64,000 bases of DNA from Brachyspira suanatina (GCF_001049755.1 NZ_CVLB01000001.1:124001-188000); one strand, 5' to 3'. Counted from the first letter of the stretch, positions 43,861-53,190 are shown. The notes: generated from the sequence alone by a model not told the origin. A program made the numbers and translations.

Positions 43861-44424
43861 ATGCATATAATATCCGGAAATAAAAAGGGAAGAAAAATAA
43901 TAACCCCTAAAAGAGATTTCAGACCTACACAGGGTAAGGTTAAAGAGGCTTTTTTTAATATAATAGATATAGAAAATAAAACTTTTTTGGATCTATGTTC
44001 CGGAAGCGGTGCTATGGGGTTTGAGGCTTTAAGCAGAAATGCTAAATTTGCTGCTTTTATAGAAATAGACAGAGAGGCCGTAAAAACCATATTTTCTAAT
44101 GCTAAAGCTATATTCAATGATAATGAAAATATATATAAAATAAAAAGAGTATCGGCTGAAGATTATGTAAAAAAGACTAATGATAAATTCGATGTTATAT
44201 ATTTAGATCCGCCATACCATTCAAAGATATATTTTGATGTTGTAAATAATATAATAAAAAGAAATATATTAAATGATAATGGAGTTTTAGCTGTAGAGTT
44301 TGGTGCAGATTATTATAAGAAATTTTTAGAAAATGAAGAATTAAAAAATATAATATCCGGTATTATGGAATATGATATAAAAACTTACGGCGAAAGCGTT
44401 TTGATAATATTTAAGTATATATAA
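43861..44424 (+). CDS. rsmD: 16S rRNA (guanine-966-N2)-methyltransferase RsmD
   Basis: A 187-aa SAM-dependent methyltransferase acting on 16S rRNA. It shows the family N-terminus IISGNKKGRKIITPK, then RPTQGKVKEAFFNI, motif I FLDLCSGSGAMGFEALSR, and the catalytic motif DPPY at residues 116-119. It ends at a strong terminator. Confidence 0.96.
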   Translation: MHIISGNKKGRKIITPKRDFRPTQGKVKEAFFNIIDIENKTFLDLCSGSGAMGFEALSRNAKFAAFIEIDREAVKTIFSNAKAIFNDNENIYKIKRVSAEDYVKKTNDKFDVIYLDPPYHSKIYFDVVNNIIKRNILNDNGVLAVEFGADYYKKFLENEELKNIISGIMEYDIKTYGESVLIIFKYI

Positions 44425-44426
44425 AA

Positions 44427-44465
44427 AAGAGATGCCTATTAAAAAGCATCTCTTAATAGTTTTTC
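44427..44465. terminator. Terminator after rsmD
   Basis: A 9-bp stem AAGAGATGC (44427-44435) with GCATCTCTT (44446-44454), then a T-rich tail. It may serve both convergent genes. Confidence 0.85.
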
Positions 44466-44512
44466 ATAAACCATTTAGCCGTAAAATATTTTCATAAACC
44501 TTAATCTATCTA

Positions 44513-44944
44513 TTAATCGTCCCATTGCTGACCCATTAACTGACCATTAGCAGCTACATATATTTCCATCATATTGTTAAGTTTTATTTTGTAATTACCC
44601 CATTCTTTTTCAACATCTATCATTCTAGCCTGAGGATAAGTTCTTCTAACAGTATTAGCTACAGCCTGAGGTAAAACGCTCATAGGTACTCCGTTATATT
44701 CTCCATCTATATTAAGCCAATTACCATTAGGCATAAAATCTATAGAAGCTCCATTAGACAATTTAACTTCAAATTTGCCGTCATCTCTTTCAACTTTCCA
44801 TATCTTAGCATTAGGATAAACTCTTCTTATAAAAGTCCTAGCTTTTTGAGGCAATGCTGAAGCTGGTACTACCCAATCAGCAAAAAGGCTTGATGTAGAA
44901 AGAATAGTTAAAGATATTAATAAAGCTAATAATTTTTTTGTCAT
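44513..44944 (-). CDS. Secreted PepSY-like (DUF2874) protein
   Basis: A 143-aa protein with a signal peptide (about residues 1-21) and two PepSY-like repeats of about 58 aa. Each has a P..A...I/V.R.YP.A...V pattern (VYPNAKIWKVERDDGKFEVKL and TYPQARMIDVEKEWGNYKI) and ends in a strand with F/Y-PNG or AANG. Such proteins are periplasmic inhibitors or binding proteins with no settled role. GGAG precedes the ATG, and a good promoter lies upstream. It is divergent from apbE. Confidence 0.85.
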   Translation of the reverse strand: MTKKLLALLISLTILSTSSLFADWVVPASALPQKARTFIRRVYPNAKIWKVERDDGKFEVKLSNGASIDFMPNGNWLNIDGEYNGVPMSVLPQAVANTVRRTYPQARMIDVEKEWGNYKIKLNNMMEIYVAANGQLMGQQWDD

Positions 44945-45008
44945 AATGAATCTCCTTAATTTAATTGTATTTTTTAATAATCTCCTGTAAATTATCTTTA
45001 CAATTATA

Positions 45009-45036
45009 AGTATAGCAGAAAAATGGTTTATGTCAA
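45009..45036 (-). promoter_or_regulatory. Promoter of the PepSY-like gene
   Basis: On the minus strand TTGACA (45036-45031), a 16-nt spacer, TATACT (45014-45009). Confidence 0.75.
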
Positions 45037-45229
45037 TAGAATTTACTATTATTTTACAGTTTTTTTACAAAATATTATTAAATTAAGAATATTGTAAAAC
45101 ATATTGTACTTTAGAGCTCTTTGTATAAAATTAAATCTAATTATAGTAAATATTATTTACTTTTACAATTATTTTTTATGAATGGTTTATAATTAAATAC
45201 ATTTAACTTGAATGATGAGAGATTAGAGC

Positions 45230-46231
45230 ATGAAAAAGAAGATTTATTTTTCTATACCAATAATAGCGGTTGCATTAATAATAGCTATTTCATTTTATAG
45301 ATCAAAAGATAAATATGTAACAGCTACAGTAGTAATAAGCGATACTATACTTAATATAACTGCAGAAACTTCTGATAAAAATATGGATAAGCTTATAAGC
45401 AGTATTACAAACGAAATAAACAGAATGGATAATATAGTAAATCCGTATAATACTTCAAGCGAAATAGGAAAAATAAATAGTGAAAGTTTATCCGGAAAAA
45501 CTGAAATAGAAATTTCAGATGAAATGGCACATATATTTACTACAGGATTAAAATATTCAAAATTAAATCCATCTTTTGATATAAGTGTAAGACCTTTGAT
45601 AGAGTTATGGGGATTTGGGGTAAAAGAAAATCAAACTGTACCTTTAAAACAGGATATAGATAATGCTTTGGCTAATATAGATTATTCTGCTGTAAGCATA
45701 ATTACTAATGATGATAATAAAAAGATATTGAAATTATCAAAGCCCTTAACATTTGATTTTGGTTCTTATGGTAAAGGTTATATAATAGAGAAATTAAAGA
45801 ATGTATTTGCGGAGTACGGCATAAAAAATTATTTAATAGATTACGGCGGAGATACTTATGCTAATGGGGTTAATAGTAAGGGTAAGCCTTGGGTAATAGC
45901 TATAAGAAATCCAAGAAATGATGCTGACGGATATTTGGGACTTTTAGAATCTACAAATTATACTATAGTAACTAGCGGTGATTATGAAAGGTATTTTACT
46001 CAGGACGGAACTAATTATCATCATATAATAGATGCTGAAATAGGATATCCTACTTATAATAGTATATCTGCTACTATAGTTCATACTAATGCCGAAGAGG
46101 CAGATGCTTTATCTACAACAGCATTTTTGATGGGTACTAATTTCTTTACAAATGAGGCATTTAAGTATAAAGAGGCCTATATTGTAACCCCTCAAGGTGA
46201 ATTATTTATAGTAACTAATGATAATTTTTAA
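45230..46231 (+). CDS. apbE: FAD:protein FMN transferase
   Basis: A 333-aa ApbE-family flavin transferase that attaches FMN covalently to Thr of target proteins such as Nqr/Rnf subunits. An N-terminal signal or anchor (about residues 4-22) is followed by NPYNTSSEIGKINSE, FDISVRPLIELWGFG, DFGSYGKGYIIEKLK, IDYGGDTYANG and HHIIDAEIGYPTYN, all family hallmarks. It would act on the outer face of the inner membrane. No target protein gene is adjacent. There is no clear Cys lipobox. Confidence 0.94.
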   Translation: MKKKIYFSIPIIAVALIIAISFYRSKDKYVTATVVISDTILNITAETSDKNMDKLISSITNEINRMDNIVNPYNTSSEIGKINSESLSGKTEIEISDEMAHIFTTGLKYSKLNPSFDISVRPLIELWGFGVKENQTVPLKQDIDNALANIDYSAVSIITNDDNKKILKLSKPLTFDFGSYGKGYIIEKLKNVFAEYGIKNYLIDYGGDTYANGVNSKGKPWVIAIRNPRNDADGYLGLLESTNYTIVTSGDYERYFTQDGTNYHHIIDAEIGYPTYNSISATIVHTNAEEADALSTTAFLMGTNFFTNEAFKYKEAYIVTPQGELFIVTNDNF

Positions 46232-46323
46232 ATATACACTTTAAATTGCAAAAAATATATATATACTATAGAGCATAATAAATGAATTATGTTTAATTTG
46301 ATTTTTTATTATAGAGGTTTTAT

Positions 46324-47304
46324 ATGGCTTTTTTTGATTTAAGTTTAGAAGAACTTTATAAATATAAGGGAAGCGGTGAAGAGCCTAAGGATTTTGATGA
46401 ATTTTGGCTTAATACTTTAAATGAAAATAATCATAAAACAGAGGCTGAATATACTTTAATAGATACCTATTTAAAATTATTTGATGTATGGAATGTATCA
46501 TTTAAAGGGTATTCAAAGCATGTTATAAACGGCTGGTATATAGCACCTAAATATGCAAGGGAAAATAATGAAAAATTGACTTGTATAATGCATTATCCGG
46601 GATACGGTGGAGGAAGAGATTATCCAAACAGCCATTTACTTTTTCCTTCAGCAGGATACAGTATATTTGTTATGGAGGTAAGAGGACAAGGGGCAGAAGG
46701 TGGAAACGGAGCAACAACTCCCGATCCTGTAGGTTCAACTCCTCATGCTGACGGTTTTCTTACTATGGGAATATTGGATAAAAAAGACTATTTCTATAAA
46801 AGAGTTTTTGTAGATGCATTTAAATCCATTGAAGCTGCAAAGGAGCATCCTCTTACAGGAAAAATTGCTGTAAATGGTACTAGTCAGGGCGGAGGCATAG
46901 CACTTGCACTTCTAGGACTTTCAGCACTAAAAAATGAAAAAATTGAGGCTGCTATGATAGATGTGCCTTTCTTATGCGATTATAAAAGGGCATGCACTAT
47001 TACAGATACTTTGCCTTATAATGAAATAGCAAGATTTTGCAAAACTAATAGAATGTATGAAAATAGAGCATTTGAAACTTTATCATATTTTGATGGGGCT
47101 TTCTTTGCTAAAAGGTCTAAAGTGAAGGCTTTATTTTCTGTGGGGCTTATGGATATTTTATGTCCTCCTTCTACAGTTTTTGCTGCTTATAATAATTATT
47201 CCGGTGAGAAGTCTATTAATGTTTATACTTTTAATGGACATGAGGGCGGAGATAATGAGCAGAGTGAAAGAAAATTGGAATTTTTGAATTCTTTAAATTT
47301 ATAA
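46324..47304 (+). CDS. Acetylxylan esterase / cephalosporin-C deacetylase family
   Basis: A 326-aa alpha/beta hydrolase of the AXE1 family (CE7) that removes acetyl groups from xylo-oligosaccharides. It shows the oxyanion region HYPGYGGGRDYPNSHLL, VMEVRGQGAEGG, the nucleophile elbow GTSQGGGIALAL, the Asp region SVGLMDILCPPSTVFAAYN and the His in FNGHEGGDNEQSE. No signal peptide, so it would act on imported oligosaccharides. Together with xylB it points to use of xylan breakdown products. A 22-bp palindrome follows the gene. Confidence 0.9.
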   Translation: MAFFDLSLEELYKYKGSGEEPKDFDEFWLNTLNENNHKTEAEYTLIDTYLKLFDVWNVSFKGYSKHVINGWYIAPKYARENNEKLTCIMHYPGYGGGRDYPNSHLLFPSAGYSIFVMEVRGQGAEGGNGATTPDPVGSTPHADGFLTMGILDKKDYFYKRVFVDAFKSIEAAKEHPLTGKIAVNGTSQGGGIALALLGLSALKNEKIEAAMIDVPFLCDYKRACTITDTLPYNEIARFCKTNRMYENRAFETLSYFDGAFFAKRSKVKALFSVGLMDILCPPSTVFAAYNNYSGEKSINVYTFNGHEGGDNEQSERKLEFLNSLNL

Positions 47305-47325
47305 TTTCATAATTATAATATTATA

Positions 47326-47347
47326 CATATCATACATGTATGATATG
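47326..47347. promoter_or_regulatory. Perfect 22-bp palindrome
   Basis: CATATCATACA followed by its exact complement TGTATGATATG, with no loop or T tract. It is 25 bp before the -35 box of the next gene, so it is more likely a protein-binding site than a terminator. Confidence 0.6.
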
Positions 47348-47372
47348 CTATTATTTGTAAAAATAAAATAGG

Positions 47373-47400
47373 TTGATAATATTTGTATATATGTTATATT
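47373..47400 (+). promoter_or_regulatory. Promoter of the AlbA-domain membrane protein gene
   Basis: TTGATA at 47373-47378, a 16-nt spacer, TATATT at 47395-47400. Confidence 0.6.
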
Positions 47401-47434
47401 ATTATATACAATAATAGGTATTAATGGATATGGT

Positions 47435-48898
47435 ATGAAGATTATATCTGGCAGATTTTTTTCTAAATCTGAATTAAGAAATAGAATATTGAGAGATGTG
47501 GTTATTTCTATTTTGTTCTTATTTATAATCGTTTTGGTTTATATGCAAATTAGAAATCCTATACCTATAAAATTTATTTTTAAATCTCTTTTTCAAGATG
47601 TTAAAACTTCAATAGTAGAGGAATATTCTAAAATATTTTATCCTACCTACTATTTTTCTATGCAAATGACTCCTATATTCGATATAGTTAATCAGGCTCC
47701 TGAAGCTTATAAAATTTTAATAACTAATTTCTTCCCAAAGCATACTTTTATAGAAAAAGCAGCTATGCAGGTTGGTAATAACTACATGTCTATTACTAAA
47801 GAAGGCAACGGATATAAAGTCGTCGGGCATATTGTAACGAACAGCAGCAGTAATCTATATTCATCTGTACCATTTGAACAGCTTAGTATTGATTCTTTCT
47901 ATATAAAAGATGGAAAACCTTATATACATTTAATATACATAGCTAATGAGAATGTTGCTTTTGAATATATTTCTCAATTTAATGTAAACTTCAGTGATGT
48001 AGAGCTTAGAGATATTGATAATATGCATGCATACCTTATAACAGGAAACAGTAAAATTACTTTTCCTATATCATATTCTGATACAAATGCTGTAAGAGAT
48101 AATTTAGATTATAATGTTATAGCTGATATTATGACAGAAGAATTTGATGGAACTAATGAGGATATGATAAAAGTTTCATATAAGGATAATAATTATTGGG
48201 GATATAAAGGCACTTTTGCCGTAGCAAATAATAATATACAAATAGGTATAATCATTCCTGAAAAGGATTTAATAAATAAGATACAAATACCTATAATACT
48301 ATTCTTAGTTATATTTGTAATTGTTACTATAGTGATAATAGTAATGCTTGCTATACATTATATTAGAATGATTGAAGAATTAAAAAGAAATCATATGAAT
48401 ATAACTAAGATTATAGAAGACGGTGAAAATACTAATGTAGAGTTTAAATCCACATTAAGATATGACAGTAATACAGAGAAAATAAATAAGGCTTTAGAAG
48501 AAGTTATTATGAAGTCTATTGCGGCATTCAGCAATACTGAAGGCGGAAGATTATTCATAGGTATTACTAATGATGGGGAAATAATAGGGCTTGAGCATGA
48601 TTATTCTACATTAAGACAGCCTAATAGAGATTTCTTTGAGCTTCATCTTAGAACTCTTATAGAAACATACTATGGAAATGCTTTTTCTGCTGAAGGTATA
48701 AGGATTGATTTTGTAACTCATGAAGGTAAAGATATATGTATTGTTTATATAAGAAAGGGAAGGGAGCCTGTATATACTAAAATTACAAATAAACAGGGTG
48801 CTAAAGAAGAAAAATTCTATATAAGAGTAGGAAATTCTTCTAGAGAGATTGCAAATGCCAGCGAGATAATAGCATATGTAAAAAAACATTTTAAGTAA
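47435..48898 (+). CDS. Membrane sensor-like protein with cytoplasmic Schlafen AlbA_2 domain
   Basis: A 487-aa protein. A membrane helix (about residues 21-38), an extracytoplasmic domain of about 240 residues (alpha/beta, Cache-like by layout) and a second helix (about 284-310) lead to a cytoplasmic AlbA_2/Schlafen-type domain (about 334-470). The latter shows NVEFKSTLRY, IAAFSNTEGGRLFIGITNDG and, near the end, FYIRVGNSSREI. AlbA_2 domains are linked with nucleic acid binding and often occur with helicase or wHTH parts; here the domain is tied to a two-helix sensor layout instead. Function unknown. It has its own promoter. Confidence 0.85.
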   Translation: MKIISGRFFSKSELRNRILRDVVISILFLFIIVLVYMQIRNPIPIKFIFKSLFQDVKTSIVEEYSKIFYPTYYFSMQMTPIFDIVNQAPEAYKILITNFFPKHTFIEKAAMQVGNNYMSITKEGNGYKVVGHIVTNSSSNLYSSVPFEQLSIDSFYIKDGKPYIHLIYIANENVAFEYISQFNVNFSDVELRDIDNMHAYLITGNSKITFPISYSDTNAVRDNLDYNVIADIMTEEFDGTNEDMIKVSYKDNNYWGYKGTFAVANNNIQIGIIIPEKDLINKIQIPIILFLVIFVIVTIVIIVMLAIHYIRMIEELKRNHMNITKIIEDGENTNVEFKSTLRYDSNTEKINKALEEVIMKSIAAFSNTEGGRLFIGITNDGEIIGLEHDYSTLRQPNRDFFELHLRTLIETYYGNAFSAEGIRIDFVTHEGKDICIVYIRKGREPVYTKITNKQGAKEEKFYIRVGNSSREIANASEIIAYVKKHFK

Positions 48899-48971
48899 TT
48901 GAAATGTTTGTATGTAATTAAGAAAAAACATTTTAAATAATTAAAATATTTAAATGTTTGATGTATCTAAC

Positions 48972-48999
48972 TTGACTATTAAAATATATATTATATAAT
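48972..48999 (+). promoter_or_regulatory. Promoter of trxB
   Basis: TTGACT at 48972-48977, a 16-nt spacer, TATAAT at 48994-48999. Transcription would start after the upstream in-frame ATG at 49001, supporting the later start codon. Confidence 0.7.
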
Positions 49000-49033
49000 A
49001 ATGGTTACTAATAATAAAAAGGAGTGTTTATAT

Positions 49034-49966
49034 ATGTCTGTATATGATAGTGTTATAATAGGCGGCGGTCCTGCTGGACTTTCTGCTATGCTTTATTTAG
49101 GAAGAGCTTTAACAAATTCTATTTTGATAGAAAAGAAAGGTATAGGCGGTCAGATGATGAGTACTGATGCTGTTGAGAACTATTTAGGTTTTCCGGAAGA
49201 GATGAGTGCTTTTGAATTGGTAGCTAGAATGCAGCAGCATGCTGAAAAATTCTCTAAAAATGAAATAGTTTATGATGAAGTTATAAAAGTAGAAAATATT
49301 AAAGATGAAGTAAAAAAAGTTATCACTGCTGACGGTAATACTTATGAAACAAAAACAATAATACTTGCTATGGGCGGATCATCTAAAAAATTAGGTACTA
49401 AGGGAGAAGATGCATTTGCTGGAAAAGGCGTTTCATATTGTGCTACTTGTGACGGTGCTTTCTACAGAAATAAAACTGTTGCTGTAGTTGGAGGCGGAAA
49501 CAGTGCTTTTGATGAGGCTTATTTCCTTACAAGATTCGTTAATAAAATATATTTAGTTCATAGAAGAAAAGAGTTCAGAGCTGAGCCTATAAACGTAAAA
49601 CATTTAACAGATACTGGAAAAGTAGAATATGTACTTGATTCTGTAATAGATGAGATTTGCGGAGACGGTAAAGTTAATAGTATAAAAATAAAAAATGTTG
49701 TAGACGGTTCTATGCATGATCAGGCAGTAGATGGTGTATTTGTATTCGTAGGTCAGGAGCCTTCAACACATTTCTTGAAAGATACTGGTTTAGAATTAAA
49801 AGAAACTGGACACATAGTTACAGACATGTCTACAATGGAAACTAATATTCCTGGTGTATTTGCCTGCGGAGATTCTATATTAAAACCAGTTCGTCAGGTT
49901 GCAAATGCTGTTGGAGAAGGTGCGGTTGCTGCTATGAGCGTAACTCATTATTTGAATAAAGCTTGA
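49034..49966 (+). CDS. trxB: Thioredoxin reductase
   Basis: A 310-aa flavoprotein that reduces thioredoxin with NADPH. It shows the FAD motif VIIGGGPAGLSAMLY, the redox pair C136-A-T-C139 (SYCATCDGAFY), the NAD(P) motif AVVGGGNSAFDEA, HRRKEFRAEP and the C-terminal FAD motif GVFACGDS. ATG 49034 follows AAGGAG; the longer frame from 49001 lacks a ribosome site and lies at the promoter. Confidence 0.97.
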   Translation: MSVYDSVIIGGGPAGLSAMLYLGRALTNSILIEKKGIGGQMMSTDAVENYLGFPEEMSAFELVARMQQHAEKFSKNEIVYDEVIKVENIKDEVKKVITADGNTYETKTIILAMGGSSKKLGTKGEDAFAGKGVSYCATCDGAFYRNKTVAVVGGGNSAFDEAYFLTRFVNKIYLVHRRKEFRAEPINVKHLTDTGKVEYVLDSVIDEICGDGKVNSIKIKNVVDGSMHDQAVDGVFVFVGQEPSTHFLKDTGLELKETGHIVTDMSTMETNIPGVFACGDSILKPVRQVANAVGEGAVAAMSVTHYLNKA

Positions 49967-49989
49967 TTTTAATTTTATAATTTTTAATA

Positions 49990-50027
49990 AAAAAGAGTTT
50001 AGCTTTTAATTAAGTTAAGCTCTTTTT
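49990..50027 (+). terminator. Terminator of trxB
   Basis: An imperfect stem with AAAAAGAG at the base left and CTCTTTTT right (ending 50027), and TTAGCTT/AAGTTAA inside. Confidence 0.7.
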
Positions 50028-50089
50028 ATCTTTTAATTTTTTCCGCAATATAGTTAATAACATTATATCATTATAAATTTGGATACACT

Positions 50090-50116
50090 TCAAAAAAGTG
50101 CAAGTATAAATTATTT
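50090..50116. repeat. Fragment of the intergenic repeat
   Basis: AAAAAAGTGCAAGTATAAAT matches the inner block of copies A (8183-8203) and B (24511-24531). No terminal repeats were found here. Confidence 0.5.
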
Positions 50117-50188
50117 TTTAATATTTATAATTATGATATTATCTTTAATTTAAAAGGTTAAGATATTTTTATTTGCATAATTTTTAAA

Positions 50189-51712
50189 TTAATTTAAATT
50201 AAATCTGTACTGCAAAGCCTCTGTAACATGATCTACTCCTATAATATCTTTATCATCTAAGTCAGCTATAGTTCTTGATACCTTCAATATTTTATTATAA
50301 CTTCTTGCACTCATTGAAAATCTTTCCATAGCCATATTAAGCAGATTTTTAGCTTTATCATCTAATATGCAGAATTTTTCAGTATCTTTTATACCCATAG
50401 ATGAATTTGAAAATATTTTAAGTCCATTATCTTTGAATCTTTTTTCCTGTTTTTTTCTAGCTTCAGTAACTATTTTACGCATAGAGGCAGAACTCTCTCC
50501 ATCAGATTTTGAAGTCATTTTAGCATATTCAACGGCACGTACCTCTATTGATATATCTATCCTGTCTAGTATAGGGCCTGAAAGTTTGGCAATGTATTTT
50601 TTTCTAGCTATATCAGAACATCTGCATGTATGTTTTTCATCTCCATAATAACCGCAAGGGCAAGGATTCATAGCGGCAATCAAAGTGAAATTAGCAGGAA
50701 AAGAAATGCTTCCATTTGCTCTGCTTATAGTTATAGTTTTTTCTTCCATAGGTTCTCTTAAAGTTTGAAGTGCTGAGCTTTGAAACTCTACAAACTCATC
50801 AAGAAATAAAACTCCGTTATGGGCTAAAGTAATTTCTCCAGCCTTTATATTTCTTCCGCCTCCTACTAAACTTACATAAGAAGAAGTATGATGAGGTATT
50901 CTAAAAGGGCGTTTTTTTACTATAGGCATATTTTTTGATAATAACCCATAAGAAGAATAAATTTTTGTAACTTCCAAAGCTTCTTCGAATGTTAATGGAG
51001 GAAGTATTGTAGGTATTCTTTTTGCTATTAAAGTTTTACCGCATCCAGGTGAGCCTATCATTATAAAGTTATGTCCTCCCGCTGCTGCTATCATTGCTGC
51101 TCTTTTAGCATATTCCTGACCTTTAACATCTGAAAAGTCTATATTTTCATTTTCTTCGCCATTAAAATTGAATTTACCTGCTGATATAATAGGTGCTTTT
51201 TTTCCTTCAATGGCATCTATGGCTTCTTTTAAAGTTTTTACCGGATATAGATTAAGTCCATCAATGATATTAGCTTCTTCCATATTATTAAATGGTATTA
51301 TAGCATTTGTTATACCCAATTCTTTGGCATTTAAAAGCATTGAGAATATTCCTTTCACCTCTCTTACGCTTCCGTCCAATGCTAATTCCCCAAGTATAAT
51401 AGTTTTTTCCATAAAGTCAGAGAAAAATACTTGTGTACTTGATGAAAGTATACCCAAAGCAAATGGCAAATCGTACATGCTTCCTGTTTTCTTTAAATCT
51501 GCAGGTGCTAAATTTATAGTTATTCTTTTAGGCGGAAAAAACCTGTCGCTGTTATTTATTGCGGCAATTACTCTCTCTTTTGCTTCATTTACTGCCTGAT
51601 CTGGTAAGCCCACAACATCGAATTTAGGCAGTCCTTCGGATATATTAACTTCTATTACAATAGGTATTCCTTCTATTCCATAAAGAGCTTCTGAATATAT
51701 TTTTGTATGCAT
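50189..51712 (-). CDS. comM: ComM/YifB-type Mg-chelatase-like AAA+ ATPase
   Basis: A 507-aa protein of the YifB/ComM family. The N-terminal ChlI-type (Lon-protease-like) domain (TKIYSEALYGIEGIPIVIEV, GLPDQAVNEAKERV) is followed by an AAA+ core with Walker A GSPGCGKT, Walker B NGVLFLDEF and a Cys cluster (NPCPCGYYGDEKHTCRCS). A C-terminal helical domain follows. ComM is a helicase promoting branch migration in natural transformation; many non-competent bacteria keep it. I start at ATG 51712, preceded by CGGAG; the frame is open to 51757 without a site. Confidence 0.93.
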   Translation of the reverse strand: MHTKIYSEALYGIEGIPIVIEVNISEGLPKFDVVGLPDQAVNEAKERVIAAINNSDRFFPPKRITINLAPADLKKTGSMYDLPFALGILSSSTQVFFSDFMEKTIILGELALDGSVREVKGIFSMLLNAKELGITNAIIPFNNMEEANIIDGLNLYPVKTLKEAIDAIEGKKAPIISAGKFNFNGEENENIDFSDVKGQEYAKRAAMIAAAGGHNFIMIGSPGCGKTLIAKRIPTILPPLTFEEALEVTKIYSSYGLLSKNMPIVKKRPFRIPHHTSSYVSLVGGGRNIKAGEITLAHNGVLFLDEFVEFQSSALQTLREPMEEKTITISRANGSISFPANFTLIAAMNPCPCGYYGDEKHTCRCSDIARKKYIAKLSGPILDRIDISIEVRAVEYAKMTSKSDGESSASMRKIVTEARKKQEKRFKDNGLKIFSNSSMGIKDTEKFCILDDKAKNLLNMAMERFSMSARSYNKILKVSRTIADLDDKDIIGVDHVTEALQYRFNLN

Positions 51713-51922
51713 ATAAAACTCCGTTGTGTTAATTATTATATGCATATAGTTAAACAAATTTTTTTATCATTTTAAGCCTTTGATTCTAACTATTTTTATG
51801 AATTTTTAATGATATGTGACTATAGTAATAAATAATATTGGTTATTATAATTTATTATTACTGTTTGAAGAAAGAAAAAATGTTTTTTTTTAATTTTCTT
51901 CTTATTTAATTAATCGAAAAAA

Positions 51923-51950
51923 TTGACAATCCTATTTTTTTGAATATAAT
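51923..51950 (+). promoter_or_regulatory. Promoter of the citrate lyase operon
   Basis: TTGACA at 51923-51928, a 16-nt spacer, TATAAT at 51945-51950. Confidence 0.8.
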
Positions 51951-51959
51951 ATATATTAT

Positions 51960-51991
51960 ACTGGTATGATTAGTCGACTAGTATAATTAGT
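51960..51991 (+). promoter_or_regulatory. Operator-like direct repeats at the cit transcription start
   Basis: Two 15-bp copies (ACTGGTATGATTAGT at 51960-51974 and ACTAGTATAATTAGT at 51977-51991, 13/15 identical) are spaced 17 bp apart and overlap the expected start site. Each is also a partial dyad (ACTA-N7-TAGT in the second). Confidence 0.6.
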
Positions 51992-52005
51992 TTTAAGGAT
52001 TTTTT

Positions 52006-52269
52006 ATGGCTACTAAAAAAATATCTGATGATGCTATCATAAATGCCACTATTACAAATAGCGGCGGTATAGTAATCAATATTAATTCTACAGTTAAACA
52101 TATGTTTTTTAATCATATAAAGAAGGCCGTTGAAGAAGTAGTTAATGAAACAGATATAAAAAATATAGTTATAGATGTAGATGATTATGGAGCTTTGGAC
52201 TTTTGTATAAGAGCAAGAACTAGAATGGCTATTAGAAGGGCTATAAAGAGTTTGGAGGCAGTAAAATGA
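52006..52269 (+). CDS. citD: Citrate lyase acyl carrier protein (gamma subunit)
   Basis: An 87-aa carrier that holds the 2'-(5''-phosphoribosyl)-3'-dephospho-CoA arm on a Ser. ITNSGGIVININ includes the candidate Ser19, and DVDDYGALDFCIRARTRMAI matches the CitD C-terminus. AAGGAT precedes the ATG. The stop overlaps the citE start by 4 bp. Confidence 0.94.
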   Translation: MATKKISDDAIINATITNSGGIVININSTVKHMFFNHIKKAVEEVVNETDIKNIVIDVDDYGALDFCIRARTRMAIRRAIKSLEAVK

Positions 52270-53165
52270 GTAATAAAAAAAATAATCCTTTTGTTAATTG
52301 CAGATCATGGTTATTTGCCCCTGCCAGCAACCCTAAATTATTGTATAATGCTGTTGTTTATAAACCAGATGCAATTATATTTGATTTAGAAGATGCTGTT
52401 GCTTTAAAAGAGAAAGAAGATGCTAGAGAATTATTAATAGAAGCATTAAAAAGTATCAATTATGGAACAATACCTATTTTTGCCAGAGTAAATTCTATAA
52501 AAACTCCGTTTGGATTTGATGATATAAAATATTTAGTTCAGGCAGGACTTAAACATATACGTCTTCCTATGTGTGATACTCCAGAAGAAATAAAACAAGT
52601 AGATGATTTTTTAACAAAAGTAGAATCTGAAAACGGAATACCAAAAGGAACAGTAGTAATAGCTGCCGCATTAGAAACACCTATAGGAGTATATAATGCT
52701 TATAATATAGCAACTGCTTCTGACAGAGTAATAGGAATTTCATTGGGTGCTGAAGATTTTACAAGATGTATGGGTATAGAAAGAACAAAAGAAGAAGAAG
52801 AATTAGCTTATGCTAGAGGAAAAATAGTAATGGAAGCTCATGCTGCCGGAGTAGCTTGTGTTGATGGTGTTTATACTAAAATAGATGATATGGAAGGTTT
52901 TCAAGTACAATGTGAAAGAGCAAGAAGTTTAGGTTTTACAGGAAAAGCATGTATACACCCAGCACAGATACCTTATTTGCATAAAGCATATCTTCCTAAA
53001 AAAGAGGATATAGCATATTCTTTAGAAGTTTTAGAAGTTGCTAGTAAAACCGATATTAGTAATGGCGGAGTAATATCATTAAATGGAAAAATGATAGATA
53101 TTCCTATAATAGAAAAAGCTGAAAAAATTGTGGCATTAGCAAGATCAGCTGGAATGATTAAGTGA
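52266..53165 (+). CDS. citE: Citrate lyase beta subunit (citryl-ACP lyase)
   Basis: A 299-aa HpcH/HpaI-family lyase that splits citryl-ACP to oxaloacetate and acetyl-ACP. It shows RSWLFAPASNPKL, AIIFDLEDAVALKEK, FARVNSIKTPFG, ALETPIGVYNAYNIA, GAEDFTRCMGIERT and GKACIHPAQI. Translationally coupled to citD (ATGA overlap). Confidence 0.95.
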   Translation: MSNKKNNPFVNCRSWLFAPASNPKLLYNAVVYKPDAIIFDLEDAVALKEKEDARELLIEALKSINYGTIPIFARVNSIKTPFGFDDIKYLVQAGLKHIRLPMCDTPEEIKQVDDFLTKVESENGIPKGTVVIAAALETPIGVYNAYNIATASDRVIGISLGAEDFTRCMGIERTKEEEELAYARGKIVMEAHAAGVACVDGVYTKIDDMEGFQVQCERARSLGFTGKACIHPAQIPYLHKAYLPKKEDIAYSLEVLEVASKTDISNGGVISLNGKMIDIPIIEKAEKIVALARSAGMIK

Positions 53166-53190
53166 TAATTCTAATTAATAGGAGTTAAAA

